This document shows, one piece after another, positions 41,735-52,803 of a stretch of 64,000 bases of DNA (the first letter of the stretch is position 1; each line of letters opens with the position of its first letter). Source of the DNA: Desulfosporosinus youngiae DSM 17734. Its GTDB lineage: Bacteria; Bacillota; Desulfitobacteriia; Desulfitobacteriales; Desulfitobacteriaceae. The notes below the pieces were generated by a model. That model made no database searches, was not told the DNA's origin, and worked only from the letters and a program-made list of their open reading frames with translations. The translations under genes were made by a program, and so were the position numbers. The stretch spans positions 744,001 to 808,000 of the forward strand of contig NZ_CM001441.1 in assembly GCF_000244895.1 (NCBI RefSeq), written 5' to 3'.

Positions 41735-41948
41735 GCATCCCGGAAAGTCTCTTCATTTTCATTCTCTGCAGGTGCGGCTTAAAGACCTAAGGGTTAATTT
41801 ACCAATTGCCCCAAACTAGTATAGTTACAATAAAACCTGCAATTTGGCTGTAATCCCAAACGAGTATATTGTATAAACAGTTGAATCATTGCTGTTCTTA
41901 TGTTAAGTTAAATCAGAGACCAAATTAATTTAATAATTTAGAGCAAAG

Positions 41949-42006
41949 GCGCTCGAAAAAGTTTTGTACCTAAGTTGAGGTGCATTCTTTTGAGAGCGCT
42001 TTTTTT
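41949..42006 (+). terminator. Terminator hairpin in front of gltB
   Basis: GCGCTC (41949-41954) pairs with GAGCGC (41994-41999), extended by AAAAG/CTTTT, followed by seven T. It lies only about 36 nt before the gltB start, so a gltB promoter would have to be upstream of it. It may be an attenuator or may end the DUF362 unit. In 41735-41945 I see no clear promoter or known riboswitch. Confidence 0.8.
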
Positions 42007-42041
42007 ATGCAACATTAAATTCGCAACGAAGGGTGAGTAAT

Positions 42042-45000
42042 ATGCAAAGTTATGGTTTGCCAAAAAAACAGGGCCTTTATGATCCAGCATTAGAACACGA
42101 TGCCTGCGGTATGGGATTCGTTGTGAATATCAAGGGTGAGAAGTCTCATGACATCATAGATGAAGCTTTAACTGTCTTGGAAAACTTAAGTCACAGAGGG
42201 GCAAGCGGAGCGGATGAAAACACAGGGGACGGGGCGGGAATATTAATTCAGATACCCCATGATTTCTTTACAAGGGAATGCGATGTTTTAGGCTTTAACC
42301 TGCCGGAAAAGGGCAGTTACGGCGTAGGTATGATTTTTGCACACAAGTATGATGATTTCAGAAAAACTCAGATGGAATCCTTCGAGAAAATCGTTGCGGA
42401 AGAAGGCCAGAAGATCCTGGGCTGGAGGGAGGTCCCTGTCGATAAGACGACCGTGGGGGAAGGCGCAAAGGCTGTGATGCCCAGATTCATTCAAGTCTTT
42501 ATCGAAAAGGATGCCGGCATCTCGGATGAGATGGATTTTGAACGAAAGCTTTATGTCATACGGAAAAAAGCTGAAAAAGCCATTGTCCCAATGTGTGAAG
42601 ATAAGGGCGGGACATTCTATGTTGCCAGCCTTTCCTCTAAAACCATCGTTTATAAAGGCATGCTGACAGCAGAGCAACTGAGACATTTCTATCTCGATCT
42701 TTCCGACCTTGATTTTATATCAGCACTGGCAATGGTCCACTCAAGGTTCAGCACCAATACGTTTCCAAGCTGGGAGAGAGCTCATCCTAACCGATATATT
42801 GTTCACAATGGCGAGATAAATACCATCAGAGGTAATGTCAACTGGATGAAGGCCAGACAAAAGTGCATCTCTTCCCCGCTGTTTGACGATCTCTCGAAGG
42901 TCTATCCTATCGTTGACGAGTCAGGCAGTGATTCGGCAATGTTCGATAACAGCCTGGAATTTCTATACCTTACCGGCAGGTCGCTTCCGCACTCTGTCAT
43001 GATGATGATCCCTGAACCCTGGGAAAAGAATGAACAAATGTCTAAAGAAAAAAAGGACTTCTACCGCTTTCACGATTTCTTAATGGAGCCCTGGGATGGT
43101 CCCGCCGCTATGGGTTTCAGCGACGGTGTGGTCATTGGCGGAGTACTGGACAGAAACGGACTCCGGCCTTCAAGGTATTATGTCACAAAGGATGACAAGG
43201 TAGTCCTGGCTTCAGAGGTCGGGGTAATTGATATCAAGCCTGAAAATGTAGCCTACAAAGGCAGGCTGGAACCGGGCAAAATGCTGCTTATCGATACTCA
43301 GGCCCAGAGAATCATCTCAGATGAAGAAATAAAGCAAACCGTCTCCATGATGTATCCCTATGAAGAATGGAACCGCCGCCATATCGTCAATCTCAGCGAG
43401 CTGTCTGTTGAGACTGCGAAGAAAGAGGCTTTAGAGGAAGACCTGATTAAGCAGCAGAAAGCCTTTGGCTATACCTTTGAGGATGTAACCATGACCATTC
43501 AGCCTATGGCAGTAGAAGGTGCCGACCCTATAGGAGCCATGGGTATGGACTCGCCGCTGGCTGTATTATCTGAGAAACCCCAGATGCTGTATCTCTATTT
43601 CAAACAGCTCTTTGCTCAGGTTACCAATCCTCCCATTGACGGAATCCGGGAAGAAATAGTCACCTCAGGAAGCATGCTGCTGGGAGATACGGGAAATCTC
43701 CTGGACCCCGATCAAAGAAACTCAGCCAGTTTAGCCTTAGAGCACCCCATACTGACCAATGAACAGCTGCAGACCATTAAGCAGTTAAACAGCGGCAGGC
43801 TGAAGGCAGTGACAGTTTCCATACTTTATCCTGTCTCAGATGGGGCAAAAGCCATGGAAAGAGCAATGGACCGGGTATTTAGAGAAGCGGATAAGGCGAT
43901 CCGTGAAGGAGCGAATATCATTATTCTCTCAGACCGGGGAGTCAGTGAGAAACTGGCGGCAATCCCCGCGCTCCTGGCATCCTCCGGACTTCACCATCAC
44001 CTGATCAGAAGAGAGATCAGAACGAATTTGGGAATCGTGCTGGAATCCGGCGAGCCGAGAGAAGTGCACCACTTTTGTACTCTTATCGGGTATGGAGTCA
44101 CGGCAGTCAATCCATATCTGGCTTATGAAACCATCAGAGACCTTGCTGAAAAAGATCTCTTGGACGGGCTGAGTTACGCAGAGGCTAAAAAGAATTTCAT
44201 TAAAGCTTCAGTCAAAGGAGTGCTTAAAGTACTCACTAAGATGGGGATTTCCACCATGAGAAGTTATCACGGAGCCCAGATCTTCGAGGCAGTCGGTCTT
44301 AAAAAGGAGCTTATCGATAAGTATTTCACCATGACCCCCTCCAGACTGGAAGGCATCGGGCTGGAAGAAATCGCGCTGGAAAATCAGATGCGGCATGAAA
44401 GCGCTTATGATGAGAATTCACCGTATACGGATTCCCTGGAAGTGGGCGGCTATTTCCAATGTAAAGATGACGGAGAAATCCACCTTTACAACTCTGAAAC
44501 TATTTATATGCTGCAAAGGGCATGCAGAGAAGGAAGCTACCCTCTCTTTAAGGGCTATTCTAAAAAGATAAATGAAGAGGAAATCTACACCTTAAGGAAT
44601 CTTCTGGATTTTAAGATTAATTCAGGCGACACTATTCCCATTGAAGAAGTGGAATCGGTGGAGTCCATCGTCAGACGATTTAAGACCGGAGCTATGTCCT
44701 ACGGATCCATCAGCAAGGAGGCCCACGAGTGTCTGGCCATTGCTATGAACAGGCTGGGAGGCAAAAGCAACACCGGTGAAGGCGGAGAGGACAGCGAACG
44801 ATTCAAACTCATGCCCAACGGGGATACGAAAAATAGTGCTATCAAGCAGGTTGCTTCGGGACGTTTTGGGGTTACCAGCAACTATCTGGTGAATGCCCAG
44901 GAGATACAGATTAAAATGGCTCAGGGCGCAAAGCCGGGCGAAGGGGGCCAGCTTCCGGGACGAAAGGTTTACCCGGAGATCGCTAAGGAAAGGTATTCAA

Positions 45001-46616
45001 CTCCGGGAGTCAGTCTTATTTCCCCACCGCCCCACCATGATATCTATTCCATTGAAGATTTGGCCGAACTGATTCATGACTTAAAAAATGCCAACAGAGA
45101 TGCCCGGATTAATGTTAAGCTTGTTTCTGAAGTTGGGGTAGGGACAATTGCTGCCGGGGTGGCCAAAGGAAAAGCAGATGTCATTCTGATCAGCGGATAT
45201 GATGGAGGAACCGGAGCTTCGCCAAGAACAAGCATCAAACATTCAGGACTTCCCTGGGAGCTTGGCCTTGCCGAAACTCATCAGACCCTGGTTCTTAACA
45301 AGCTGAGAGACAGGGTGGTTGTTGAAACTGACGGTAAGCTGCTTTCCGGCAGGGATGTGGTCATAGCAGCGATGCTGGGAGCGGAGGAATTCGGATTTGC
45401 GACAACACCACTGATTGCCCTGGGATGTGTGATGATGAGAGTGTGTAATCTGAACACCTGCCCTGTAGGGATAGCCACTCAAGATAAAAGGCTAAGGAAA
45501 AACTTCACAGGAAAGCCTGAGTATGTTGAGAACTTTATGAAATTTATCGCCCAGGAAATGCGTGAAATTATGGCTAAACTGGGCTTCAGGACAATCAACG
45601 AAATGGTTGGACGTTCGGATCGGCTTAAAACCAAGGAAACCATAAAAAACTGGAAGGCTAAGCATTTGGATCTGTCTCAGATTCTTTTTCAACCTTATGC
45701 CGGCGCAGATGTTAACCGGTTCAATACCCAGGCTCAGAACCATATGCTTGAAGAGACCCTGGATCTGAAAAAGCTGCTTAGAATCTGTAAACCGGCACTT
45801 GAAAATCAAAAACCAATCCGGGCTAAACTTAAAATCAATAATGTAGACCGGGTTGTCGGTACCATCATCGGCAGTGAACTATCCAGGAGATACGGTGAAG
45901 ACGGACTTCCTGAAGATACCATCAAGCTTAATTTTGTAGGATCGGCCGGGCAAAGCTTTGGTGCATTTACTCCCAAAGGAATCTCCTTGGAACTGGAAGG
46001 AGATTCGAACGACTATTTGGGCAAAGGTCTCTCAGGTGCTAAAATTGTGGTTTATCCTCCTAAAACCTCTGACTTTGTGCCTGAGAAAAATATCCTGATC
46101 GGAAACGTCGCTTTCTATGGAGCGACTTCAGGGGAAGCTTATATCAATGGCATAGCAGGGGAGCGGTTCTGTGTGAGGAACAGTGGGGTAAAAGCAGTCG
46201 TCGAAGGTGTGGGCGACCATGGCTGTGAATATATGACCGGAGGAAAAGTGGTCATCCTGGGTAAAACGGGAAGAAACTTTGCTGCCGGAATGTCAGGCGG
46301 AACAGCTTACCTCTTGGACTTTGATGAAGCTTACTGCAACAAGTCCATGGTATCCCTGGAGAAGCCGGAATCTGAAGAAGAACTAAACGAACTCCACGGG
46401 ATGATTAAAAAACATGTCGAGTATACCGACAGTCCTCAGGGCAGGAAAATTCTTGCTGACTGGAAGAACTATGCACAGAGATTTACCAAGGTTATTCCTC
46501 TGGATTACAAACGTATGCTTGAGAACATTGCCAAGGCTCACGAAGCAGGCTTAAGCGGCCAAGAGGCCTTAATGGCCGCATTTGAAGAGAATTTCAAAGA
46601 TGTTTCCAGGACTTAA
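42042..46616 (+). CDS. gltB: Glutamate synthase large subunit
   Basis: The 1524-aa enzyme makes glutamate from glutamine and 2-oxoglutarate. It has the N-terminal class II amidotransferase domain ([13 protein letters not shown]; the Cys becomes the N-terminal nucleophile after cleavage), then central and FMN/3Fe-4S domains ([15 protein letters not shown]) and a C-terminal beta-helix (GGXXXG-like repeats, [14 protein letters not shown]). ATG 42042 follows AAGGGTGAG; the GTG at 42033 precedes or overlaps it. It is followed 18 nt later by gltD. A terminator hairpin sits in the leader. Confidence 0.96.
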   Translation: MQSYGLPKKQGLYDPALEHDACGMGFVVNIKGEKSHDIIDEALTVLENLSHRGASGADENTGDGAGILIQIPHDFFTRECDVLGFNLPEKGSYGVGMIFAHKYDDFRKTQMESFEKIVAEEGQKILGWREVPVDKTTVGEGAKAVMPRFIQVFIEKDAGISDEMDFERKLYVIRKKAEKAIVPMCEDKGGTFYVASLSSKTIVYKGMLTAEQLRHFYLDLSDLDFISALAMVHSRFSTNTFPSWERAHPNRYIVHNGEINTIRGNVNWMKARQKCISSPLFDDLSKVYPIVDESGSDSAMFDNSLEFLYLTGRSLPHSVMMMIPEPWEKNEQMSKEKKDFYRFHDFLMEPWDGPAAMGFSDGVVIGGVLDRNGLRPSRYYVTKDDKVVLASEVGVIDIKPENVAYKGRLEPGKMLLIDTQAQRIISDEEIKQTVSMMYPYEEWNRRHIVNLSELSVETAKKEALEEDLIKQQKAFGYTFEDVTMTIQPMAVEGADPIGAMGMDSPLAVLSEKPQMLYLYFKQLFAQVTNPPIDGIREEIVTSGSMLLGDTGNLLDPDQRNSASLALEHPILTNEQLQTIKQLNSGRLKAVTVSILYPVSDGAKAMERAMDRVFREADKAIREGANIIILSDRGVSEKLAAIPALLASSGLHHHLIRREIRTNLGIVLESGEPREVHHFCTLIGYGVTAVNPYLAYETIRDLAEKDLLDGLSYAEAKKNFIKASVKGVLKVLTKMGISTMRSYHGAQIFEAVGLKKELIDKYFTMTPSRLEGIGLEEIALENQMRHESAYDENSPYTDSLEVGGYFQCKDDGEIHLYNSETIYMLQRACREGSYPLFKGYSKKINEEEIYTLRNLLDFKINSGDTIPIEEVESVESIVRRFKTGAMSYGSISKEAHECLAIAMNRLGGKSNTGEGGEDSERFKLMPNGDTKNSAIKQVASGRFGVTSNYLVNAQEIQIKMAQGAKPGEGGQLPGRKVYPEIAKERYSTPGVSLISPPPHHDIYSIEDLAELIHDLKNANRDARINVKLVSEVGVGTIAAGVAKGKADVILISGYDGGTGASPRTSIKHSGLPWELGLAETHQTLVLNKLRDRVVVETDGKLLSGRDVVIAAMLGAEEFGFATTPLIALGCVMMRVCNLNTCPVGIATQDKRLRKNFTGKPEYVENFMKFIAQEMREIMAKLGFRTINEMVGRSDRLKTKETIKNWKAKHLDLSQILFQPYAGADVNRFNTQAQNHMLEETLDLKKLLRICKPALENQKPIRAKLKINNVDRVVGTIIGSELSRRYGEDGLPEDTIKLNFVGSAGQSFGAFTPKGISLELEGDSNDYLGKGLSGAKIVVYPPKTSDFVPEKNILIGNVAFYGATSGEAYINGIAGERFCVRNSGVKAVVEGVGDHGCEYMTGGKVVILGKTGRNFAAGMSGGTAYLLDFDEAYCNKSMVSLEKPESEEELNELHGMIKKHVEYTDSPQGRKILADWKNYAQRFTKVIPLDYKRMLENIAKAHEAGLSGQEALMAAFEENFKDVSRT

Positions 46617-46634
46617 GGATGAGGTGGGACTAAA

Positions 46635-48119
46635 ATGGGAAAAGCAACGGGATTTTTAGAGTATACAAGGATCAATCCGAAGAAACGGTCTCCCGAAGAA
46701 CGAATAAGGGACTGGAATGAAATAAGACTGCCCCGGGACCCCGAGGTTGTTAAGACTCAGGGTGCGCGCTGTATGAACTGCGGAATTCCCTTTTGCCACA
46801 GCGGGGTTCTGTTAAATGGCATGGCCTCGGGATGTCCTCTGCACAATCTTATTCCGGAGTGGAACGGGCTTATTTATAAAGGTCAGTGGGAAGAAGCTTA
46901 CAAAAGGCTGACCAGAACCAGTCCTTTCCCGGAATTTACGTCCAGAGTGTGCCCCGCACCATGTGAAGGGGCCTGCACAGAAGGTCATATTCTGGAGTCT
47001 GTTACCATAAACAGTCTTGAATATGAAATTATCGAGAAAGCATTTGCTGAAGGGTGGGTAGTGCCCCGGAAAGGTAAAGCCACCGGCAGGAAAATTGCGA
47101 TTGTCGGATCAGGCCCGGCAGGATTATCGGCAGCCTACTATCTCAATACCGTGGGGCATGAGGTAACTGTCTATGAGAGAAGTGACAGAGTCGGCGGCCT
47201 GATGATGTACGGAATTCCCAATATGAAACTTGAAAAGCGCATCGTGGAAAGACGTTTTGTGCTGCTGAAGGAATCAGGAATCAACTTTATTCTGAACACT
47301 GAGGTGGGCAACGATATCCCTGCCCAGGAACTGGTGGATCAGTATGATGCTGTTGTGTTATGCGCCGGTGCAACCAAGGCCCGGGGACTTGATGTTGAAG
47401 GAAGCCAACTTAAAGGAGTTCACTATGCAGTGGATTTCCTGGGAGTGAATACCAAAAGCCTCCTGGATTCCAATCTGCAGGACGGCAAGTTCATTAGTGC
47501 TGAAGGTAAGAATGTCATCATTATCGGCGGAGGGGATACGGGAACGGATTGTGTAGCCACCTCCATACGGCATGGCTGTAAGAGCGTCTATCAGTTTGAA
47601 ATTATGCCGGAACCGCCTGCGCAGAGAATAGAGGAGTCGAATCCCTGGCCGGAATGGCCGAAAAAACTTAAGGTAGACTACGGCCAGGAAGAAGCCATTA
47701 GCCTGTCCGGCAAGGATCCCAGGAATTATCTTATCTCGACTAAAAAGATGGCAGGGAATGAGAAGGGTGAGGTTAAGGAAGTTCATACCGTGGAAATTGC
47801 CTGGGTCAAAAATGCCTCGGGAAGAATGGTGCCTCAGGAAGTTCCCGGGACTGAAAAAGTATGGCAGGCCGACCTGGTGCTGCTTGCCATGGGATTCCTG
47901 GGACCGGAAGATAGGATTGCGGATGAGCTTAAGCTTGACAGAGACTCACGAAGCAATGTGAAAGCTGAATACGAAGTTTTTCAGACGAATCTGGATAAGG
48001 TATTTACGGCCGGGGATATGAGAAGAGGTCAGAGTCTCATTGTCTGGGCTCTTCAAGAAGGAAAGCTTGCTGCACGTGAAGTTGATAAATACCTCATGGG
48101 TAAAAGTGTTATTAAGTAA
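46635..48119 (+). CDS. gltD: Glutamate synthase small subunit
   Basis: The 494-aa FAD protein feeds electrons from NAD(P)H to GltB. N-terminal cysteines for two low-potential 4Fe-4S clusters are visible (ARCMNCGIPFCHSG, CPLHN, CPAPCEGACTEG). An FAD site follows (AIVGSGPAGLSAAYYL) and then an NADPH site (VIIIGGGDTGTDCVATSI). GATGAGGTGGG precedes ATG 46635. It forms an operon with gltB. Confidence 0.96.
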   Translation: MGKATGFLEYTRINPKKRSPEERIRDWNEIRLPRDPEVVKTQGARCMNCGIPFCHSGVLLNGMASGCPLHNLIPEWNGLIYKGQWEEAYKRLTRTSPFPEFTSRVCPAPCEGACTEGHILESVTINSLEYEIIEKAFAEGWVVPRKGKATGRKIAIVGSGPAGLSAAYYLNTVGHEVTVYERSDRVGGLMMYGIPNMKLEKRIVERRFVLLKESGINFILNTEVGNDIPAQELVDQYDAVVLCAGATKARGLDVEGSQLKGVHYAVDFLGVNTKSLLDSNLQDGKFISAEGKNVIIIGGGDTGTDCVATSIRHGCKSVYQFEIMPEPPAQRIEESNPWPEWPKKLKVDYGQEEAISLSGKDPRNYLISTKKMAGNEKGEVKEVHTVEIAWVKNASGRMVPQEVPGTEKVWQADLVLLAMGFLGPEDRIADELKLDRDSRSNVKAEYEVFQTNLDKVFTAGDMRRGQSLIVWALQEGKLAAREVDKYLMGKSVIK

Positions 48120-48129
48120 GTTAAGGAAA

Positions 48130-48185
48130 TACGGCAACAGGACCCGCAACGCAAAAAAACCGGCGTTGCGGGTCCTGTTGCCGTA
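48130..48185. repeat. Perfect 23-bp inverted repeat (hairpin) after gltD
   Basis: The two arms 48130-48152 and 48163-48185 are exact inverses, with a 10-nt A-rich loop. The stem is very GC-rich and has no T run on either side. It could be a strong transcription or RNA-stability barrier, or a dispersed palindromic element. In 48186-48466 I see no further feature, and no magnesium (M-box) riboswitch before the CorA gene. Confidence 0.85.
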
Positions 48186-48466
48186 CGGAGCGAATAAGCC
48201 TTGCGTAAAAGCATAACCTAGACAGATAAGGATCAGAGATAATGCTTTGTCAATTAATAGCTGATCGAGGATTTAAAGATAATGCCTGATCAGGCCATGA
48301 TAAAGCTAAGAAGGGCAAAAGCAGCGCTCCCTGTTTAAATACTTAAATAAGGACCTATGGACCAAACCGTTATAAAGATCTGTTTCCTGCGCCATACAGG
48401 ATGATGATAAGTTCAGAAGGAACTGTATAGTTAGTTAAGATAACCAAAAAAATGGAGGGCATAAAC

Positions 48467-49396
48467 ATGTTAGCAGTCTATAATACATCAGACAATATGA
48501 TCGTCAATACAAATAAACTAGACGAAAAGGGTTCCTGGATTAATATGATTAACCCTACGGAGGATGAAATTTCCCTCGTAATAAAGGCCACAGGAATAGA
48601 AGATTATTTCATCAGAGATGTTTTGGATGATGAAGAAAGACCCCGGATTGAAACTGAGAATAATCAGATCCTGGTTATTATTAATGTACCGATTATTCAA
48701 GATGCGGCAGTCATCTACGAAACAATTCCCCTTGGAATTATCCTGACCGACAATCATATTGTGACGGTGTGCTTGCAGGATGTTGATGTCCTGAAAGATT
48801 TTGTTCATGGTAAAATCCGCGGCCTGGAAACCTATAAAAAGACGCGGTTTCTGTTTCAGATTCTCTATAAAAGCGCATTATTATATTTGACTCTGCTCAG
48901 GGAGATTGATAAAAAAACCAACGAAATAGAGCTGGCCCTTCACAAAGCCATGAAGAATAAGGAATTATTCAGGCTGCTGAACCTGCAAAAGAGTCTTGTC
49001 TACTTTACGACATCCTTAAAATCCAATGAAAAGGTCATGGAAAAGATGTTAAGAACAAAAGTCCTAAAAGTCTATGAAGAGGACCATGACCTGCTGGAAG
49101 ATGTCATTATCGAGAATAAACAAGCCTTAGAGATGGCGGAAACCTATAGCAACATTTCGACCAGTATGATGGATGCCTTTGCTTCGATTATTTCTAACAA
49201 TTTAAATATGGTAATGAAGTTCTTGGCGTCTATTACAATTATCTTAGCTCTGCCGACTATGTTAGCCAGCTTCTTTGGAATGAACGTAAAAATCCCCTTA
49301 CAGACCTCAGACTACGGTTTTGCAATCGTCGTGGGTATGTCGGTCATTCTTTGTTTTGGTGGAATCATTTTTTTGACAAAAAAGGAAATGTTCTAG
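48467..49396 (+). CDS. CorA-family divalent cation transporter
   Basis: The 309-aa transporter has a large cytoplasmic N-terminal domain with a long helix (about residues 145-250) and two C-terminal membrane segments. The signature GMN motif is in ASFFGMNVKIPL near residue 272. It should import Mg2+ (or Co2+/Ni2+). ATG 48467 follows TGGAGGG; the ATG at 48452 overlaps that site. It stands alone between non-coding stretches. Confidence 0.93.
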   Translation: MLAVYNTSDNMIVNTNKLDEKGSWINMINPTEDEISLVIKATGIEDYFIRDVLDDEERPRIETENNQILVIINVPIIQDAAVIYETIPLGIILTDNHIVTVCLQDVDVLKDFVHGKIRGLETYKKTRFLFQILYKSALLYLTLLREIDKKTNEIELALHKAMKNKELFRLLNLQKSLVYFTTSLKSNEKVMEKMLRTKVLKVYEEDHDLLEDVIIENKQALEMAETYSNISTSMMDAFASIISNNLNMVMKFLASITIILALPTMLASFFGMNVKIPLQTSDYGFAIVVGMSVILCFGGIIFLTKKEMF

Positions 49397-49682
49397 TAAT
49401 CAGTTTACTGGATACTCTTTAGGTTAAAAAGAGGCTTGAATAGAAATAACTTTTTGGCCTTGTTTTTTAATGTTAAGAAAAATATCATATCCAGTCGTAT
49501 CTTAAAATAAGGAATCAAGAAAACGCTTATTTTTATTTGACGAGGGTTTTATAAGGGGCTTGGACAATATTAAATGTTAATTAGCAACGTATCAGCCAGT
49601 CATTGACAGTTAGTTTTGAACTATATACCATAACACGTAAGAAGCGAGTAATCACTTGCCTTTTATGAAGGGGATAAATGAG

Positions 49683-50273
49683 ATGGGACCTAAATTGTTG
49701 TCTACAAAAGAAGGTCTGATAATAGCAGCTATTGAGGTTATCAGCGAACGCGGCCTGCAAGGGCTCACTACGAAAGAAGTTGCTAAAAGGCAAGGGATTT
49801 CAGAATCAACCATATTTAAGCACTATAAGACTAAAAACGAACTTCTATTGGCTGTGCTGGATCATTTCTCTCAATTTGACCAGGCAATCATTGAATCAAT
49901 GGAGGATAAGAAACATCACCCCATAGAAGCAATCATCTATTTCGTGGATTCTTATGTCACTTACTATGCAAATTATCCGCAGATCACTGCTATTATTCAT
50001 ACCTATGAGGGATTTCTGCGTGAACCCCAGCTTAGTAAGAGGATCAAAGAGATTTTTAACAACCGGCTAAGTACTATGCAGCTGTTAATTGAGGAAGCTA
50101 AAGCCCATAGGGAATTTAAGGCTGATTTGGATAGTGAGCATCTTGCCGGCATCATTATTGGTTTAGAAAGACTTATTTCCCTTAAGTGGCGTATTAATAA
50201 TTATAACTTTTCTTTGCGAGACCATACGTTATCGGCACTTAAAATGCAGCTCGATCTATTATCGAAGGAATAA
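49683..50273 (+). CDS. TetR-family transcriptional regulator
   Basis: The 196-aa protein has an N-terminal TetR HTH (about residues 12-58: IIAAIEVISERGLQGLTTKE, then GISESTIFKHYKTKNELL). An all-helical ligand-binding region follows. ATG 49683 is chosen because AAGGGGATAAATGAG precedes it; other ATGs lie at 49656 and 49665. It is followed 34 nt later by the chemosensory genes and may control them. In the 286 nt upstream I see only a possible TTGACA at 49603 without a convincing -10. Confidence 0.88.
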   Translation: MGPKLLSTKEGLIIAAIEVISERGLQGLTTKEVAKRQGISESTIFKHYKTKNELLLAVLDHFSQFDQAIIESMEDKKHHPIEAIIYFVDSYVTYYANYPQITAIIHTYEGFLREPQLSKRIKEIFNNRLSTMQLLIEEAKAHREFKADLDSEHLAGIIIGLERLISLKWRINNYNFSLRDHTLSALKMQLDLLSKE

Positions 50274-50307
50274 CGGATGGATCCAAATGATTGAGGAGCG
50301 TGATACC

Positions 50308-50670
50308 GTGCAAAAAGTATTAATTGTTGATGATGCTGCTTTTATGCGGTTGTCAATTAAAAACATGCTGAGTAAGTATAACCTGGAGATTGCAGGAGAA
50401 GCTTCAAATGGAGTAATGGGTGTCGAAATGTATAAATCATTACGTCCGGATGTGGTGACCATGGATATTACTATGCCGGAAATGTCAGGAATCGAGGCCC
50501 TTAAGGCTATTAAAGCATTTGATCCTAAGGCCAAGGTTATTATGGTATCGGCCATGGGGCAGGAGAGCATGGTCAAAGAAGCAATTATCAGCGGAGCAAA
50601 AACCTTCATTGTAAAGCCATTTAAGGAAGATTTCTTATATCAAACCATCAGCAGAGTATTAGGCATCTAA
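50308..50670 (+). CDS. cheY: Chemotaxis response regulator CheY
   Basis: The 120-aa single receiver domain has acidic residues in LIVDDAAFMR, the phospho-Asp in VVTMDITMPEMSG near residue 54, the switch Ser in MVSAMGQ and Lys in FIVKPF. GTG 50308 sits 9 nt after GAGGAG. It is the first gene of the chemosensory set and should be phosphorylated by the CheA that follows. Confidence 0.92.
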   Translation: MQKVLIVDDAAFMRLSIKNMLSKYNLEIAGEASNGVMGVEMYKSLRPDVVTMDITMPEMSGIEALKAIKAFDPKAKVIMVSAMGQESMVKEAIISGAKTFIVKPFKEDFLYQTISRVLGI

Positions 50671-50701
50671 GTGAACTTGTTCACTAGGGGGGGTGGCTTT
50701 A

Positions 50702-52777
50702 GTGTCTGATCATTATGTCAATGAACCTATGCTTGATTTATTTATCTTTGAAACAACCCAACTGGTTGAACAGATGGAGCAAATAATCATAAGCAACGAA
50801 AAAGCTTGTTCCTATTCAATGGATGCTATCAATGAGATCTTTCGCATCATGCATACCATTAAAGGTTCATCAGCCATGATGCTCTTTAACAACATTTCAA
50901 CTCTGGCTCATTCCCTTGAGGATTTGTTTTTCTTTCTTCGTGAGGACCAGCCTCAAGAGGTTGATTATTCTGAGCTATCGGATTTTGTGCTTGAGGGTCT
51001 TGATTTTATCAAAGTGGAGATTGCCAAAATAAGAAATCTGGACGAAGCAGATGGCGATGCTTCTGTCCTAATCAATAAGCTGATGAGTTTTTTGGCCGGC
51101 TTAAAAGGGCAGAGTCCCAATCCGGAGATGATATCCAATGAAAACCGTACCCAGAAGAAGCAGCAATACTACATAAGTAAAGTGAAATCAGATACGACCC
51201 TGCTAAATTCTGCCTTTCAGGCGACGATCAGATTTGAACAAGAGTGCGGCATGGAAAACCTGCGGGCCTTCGGGGTCATTAATGATCTGCAGGGAATGGC
51301 CGAAGACTGTTACTTCTTTCCTGAAGACCTGGATAAGGATGAAAGTGCAAGTATCATCCGTGAGCAGGGATTTACGATTTTCCTGAAAACTAACCATTCC
51401 TTTGAAGAAATTTATAAATTGCTTAATCAAACCATCTTTTTAAAAGACCTTCAAGTAAATCGAATGGAAGATGATGATGTATTTAATGAGTTTCATAAAA
51501 ACCGGACAATTCTGCTTGAAGATCAGGGCACGGGATTTCGAAAACGGCTTGAAACAGACCACGAGGAAAAGGAAAAAGAAGGGTGTTCTCCCTTCGCACA
51601 GCAAACCATCATTAGCGTCAGTGTAGCGAAATTAGATCAACTTATGGATTTAGTGGGTGAGATGGTCATTGCCGAGGCTATGGTAACTCAAAATCCTGAT
51701 TTAAAAGGATTAGAGTTAAACAACTTTGCAAAGGCCGCGCGCCAATTAAGGAAAATCACCGGCGAACTGCAGGATACGGTCATGTCGGTGCGCATGGTAC
51801 CTTTGGCAAACACATTCCAAAAGATGAACAGAACGGTTCGTGACATGTGTAAAAAGCTTGACAAGGAAGTCCGGTTACAGCTGATCGGTGAAGAAACTGA
51901 AGTCGATAAAAATATCATTGAACATATCTCAGATCCTTTGATGCACCTGATCAGGAATGCCATTGACCATGGTATTGAAACCCCCGAGGAAAGAGAGTCC
52001 CGGGGGAAACCCAGAGCAGGCTCAATCATTCTGGAAGCCAAAAATGCAGGAGGGGATGTCTTAATCAGTATTCGGGATGACGGCGGGGGTTTTGATAAAG
52101 ACAGAATCTTAGCCAAGGCTTATGAAAAAGGCTTGCTTGAGCAACCGGAAGCCGAAGTCACCGAAAAGGAGATCTATAATTTGGTATTTCTGCCGGGCTT
52201 TTCAACCAATGAGAATGTGACTGAATTCTCCGGCCGCGGAGTAGGCATGGATGTGGTTATGAAAAATATTGAGGCGGTCAGAGGGTCCATAGAGGCCGAT
52301 AGTGTGACCGGAAAGGGAACGGCAATTACCCTTAAGATTCCCCTGACCTTGGCTATTATTGATGGGATGAATATTAAGGTGGGTCAGTCCCGCTATACCA
52401 TCCCTTTGGTCACTATTAAGGAATCCTTCAGACCTAAAGTCACAGATGTGATTATAGATCCTGATAACAACGAAATGATCATGGTCAGAGGACAGTGTTT
52501 TCCCATAGTAAGGCTGCATGGACTCTATAATGTGAAAACCCGGGTGACCGATTTTGCCGAAGGGATCATTATGATGGTAGAACAAGACGATAAAACCCTT
52601 TGTCTATTTGCGGATGAGCTGATCGGGCAGCAGCAGGTTGTTGTAAAGGCACTTCCCGCCTATATAAGAAATACCAAGAAAGTGAGGGGCTTAGCAGGGT
52701 GCACCTTATTAGGAGATGGAAGCATCAGCTTGATTCTTGATATTGGGGAGCTTATTGGTTTGAGAAAATCTGGGTAA
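50702..52777 (+). CDS. cheA: Chemotaxis histidine kinase CheA
   Basis: The 691-aa kinase has the standard order. P1/HPt carries the phospho-His in IMHTIKGSSAMM near residue 50. P2 is about 165-270, and P3 dimerisation is about 300-365 (LDQLMDLVGEMVIAEAMV). P4 ATPase has HLIRNAIDHGIETPEER and GRGVGMDVV. P5 is CheW-like (about 545-691). GTG 50702 is preferred because GTG 50693 would directly abut the GGGGGG ribosome site. It phosphorylates CheY and CheB, and perhaps the later receivers. Confidence 0.95.
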   Translation: MSDHYVNEPMLDLFIFETTQLVEQMEQIIISNEKACSYSMDAINEIFRIMHTIKGSSAMMLFNNISTLAHSLEDLFFFLREDQPQEVDYSELSDFVLEGLDFIKVEIAKIRNLDEADGDASVLINKLMSFLAGLKGQSPNPEMISNENRTQKKQQYYISKVKSDTTLLNSAFQATIRFEQECGMENLRAFGVINDLQGMAEDCYFFPEDLDKDESASIIREQGFTIFLKTNHSFEEIYKLLNQTIFLKDLQVNRMEDDDVFNEFHKNRTILLEDQGTGFRKRLETDHEEKEKEGCSPFAQQTIISVSVAKLDQLMDLVGEMVIAEAMVTQNPDLKGLELNNFAKAARQLRKITGELQDTVMSVRMVPLANTFQKMNRTVRDMCKKLDKEVRLQLIGEETEVDKNIIEHISDPLMHLIRNAIDHGIETPEERESRGKPRAGSIILEAKNAGGDVLISIRDDGGGFDKDRILAKAYEKGLLEQPEAEVTEKEIYNLVFLPGFSTNENVTEFSGRGVGMDVVMKNIEAVRGSIEADSVTGKGTAITLKIPLTLAIIDGMNIKVGQSRYTIPLVTIKESFRPKVTDVIIDPDNNEMIMVRGQCFPIVRLHGLYNVKTRVTDFAEGIIMMVEQDDKTLCLFADELIGQQQVVVKALPAYIRNTKKVRGLAGCTLLGDGSISLILDIGELIGLRKSG

Positions 52778-52803
52778 CCATGGTTTGAGAAAGGAGAGCC
52801 AAG

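Noticed and set aside
41735-41945. Possible T-box or glutamine riboswitch before gltB
   Set aside because: No T-box AGGGTGG-type block and no glnA-motif core were seen. Only the terminator hairpin is supported.
48186-48466. Possible M-box magnesium riboswitch before the CorA gene
   Set aside because: The conserved M-box core was not found and there is no terminator before the gene.
50670-50685. AGTGAACTTGTTCACT inverted repeat between cheY and cheA
   Set aside because: It is short, has no T run and there is only a single copy. It is compatible with chance in an AT-rich gap.
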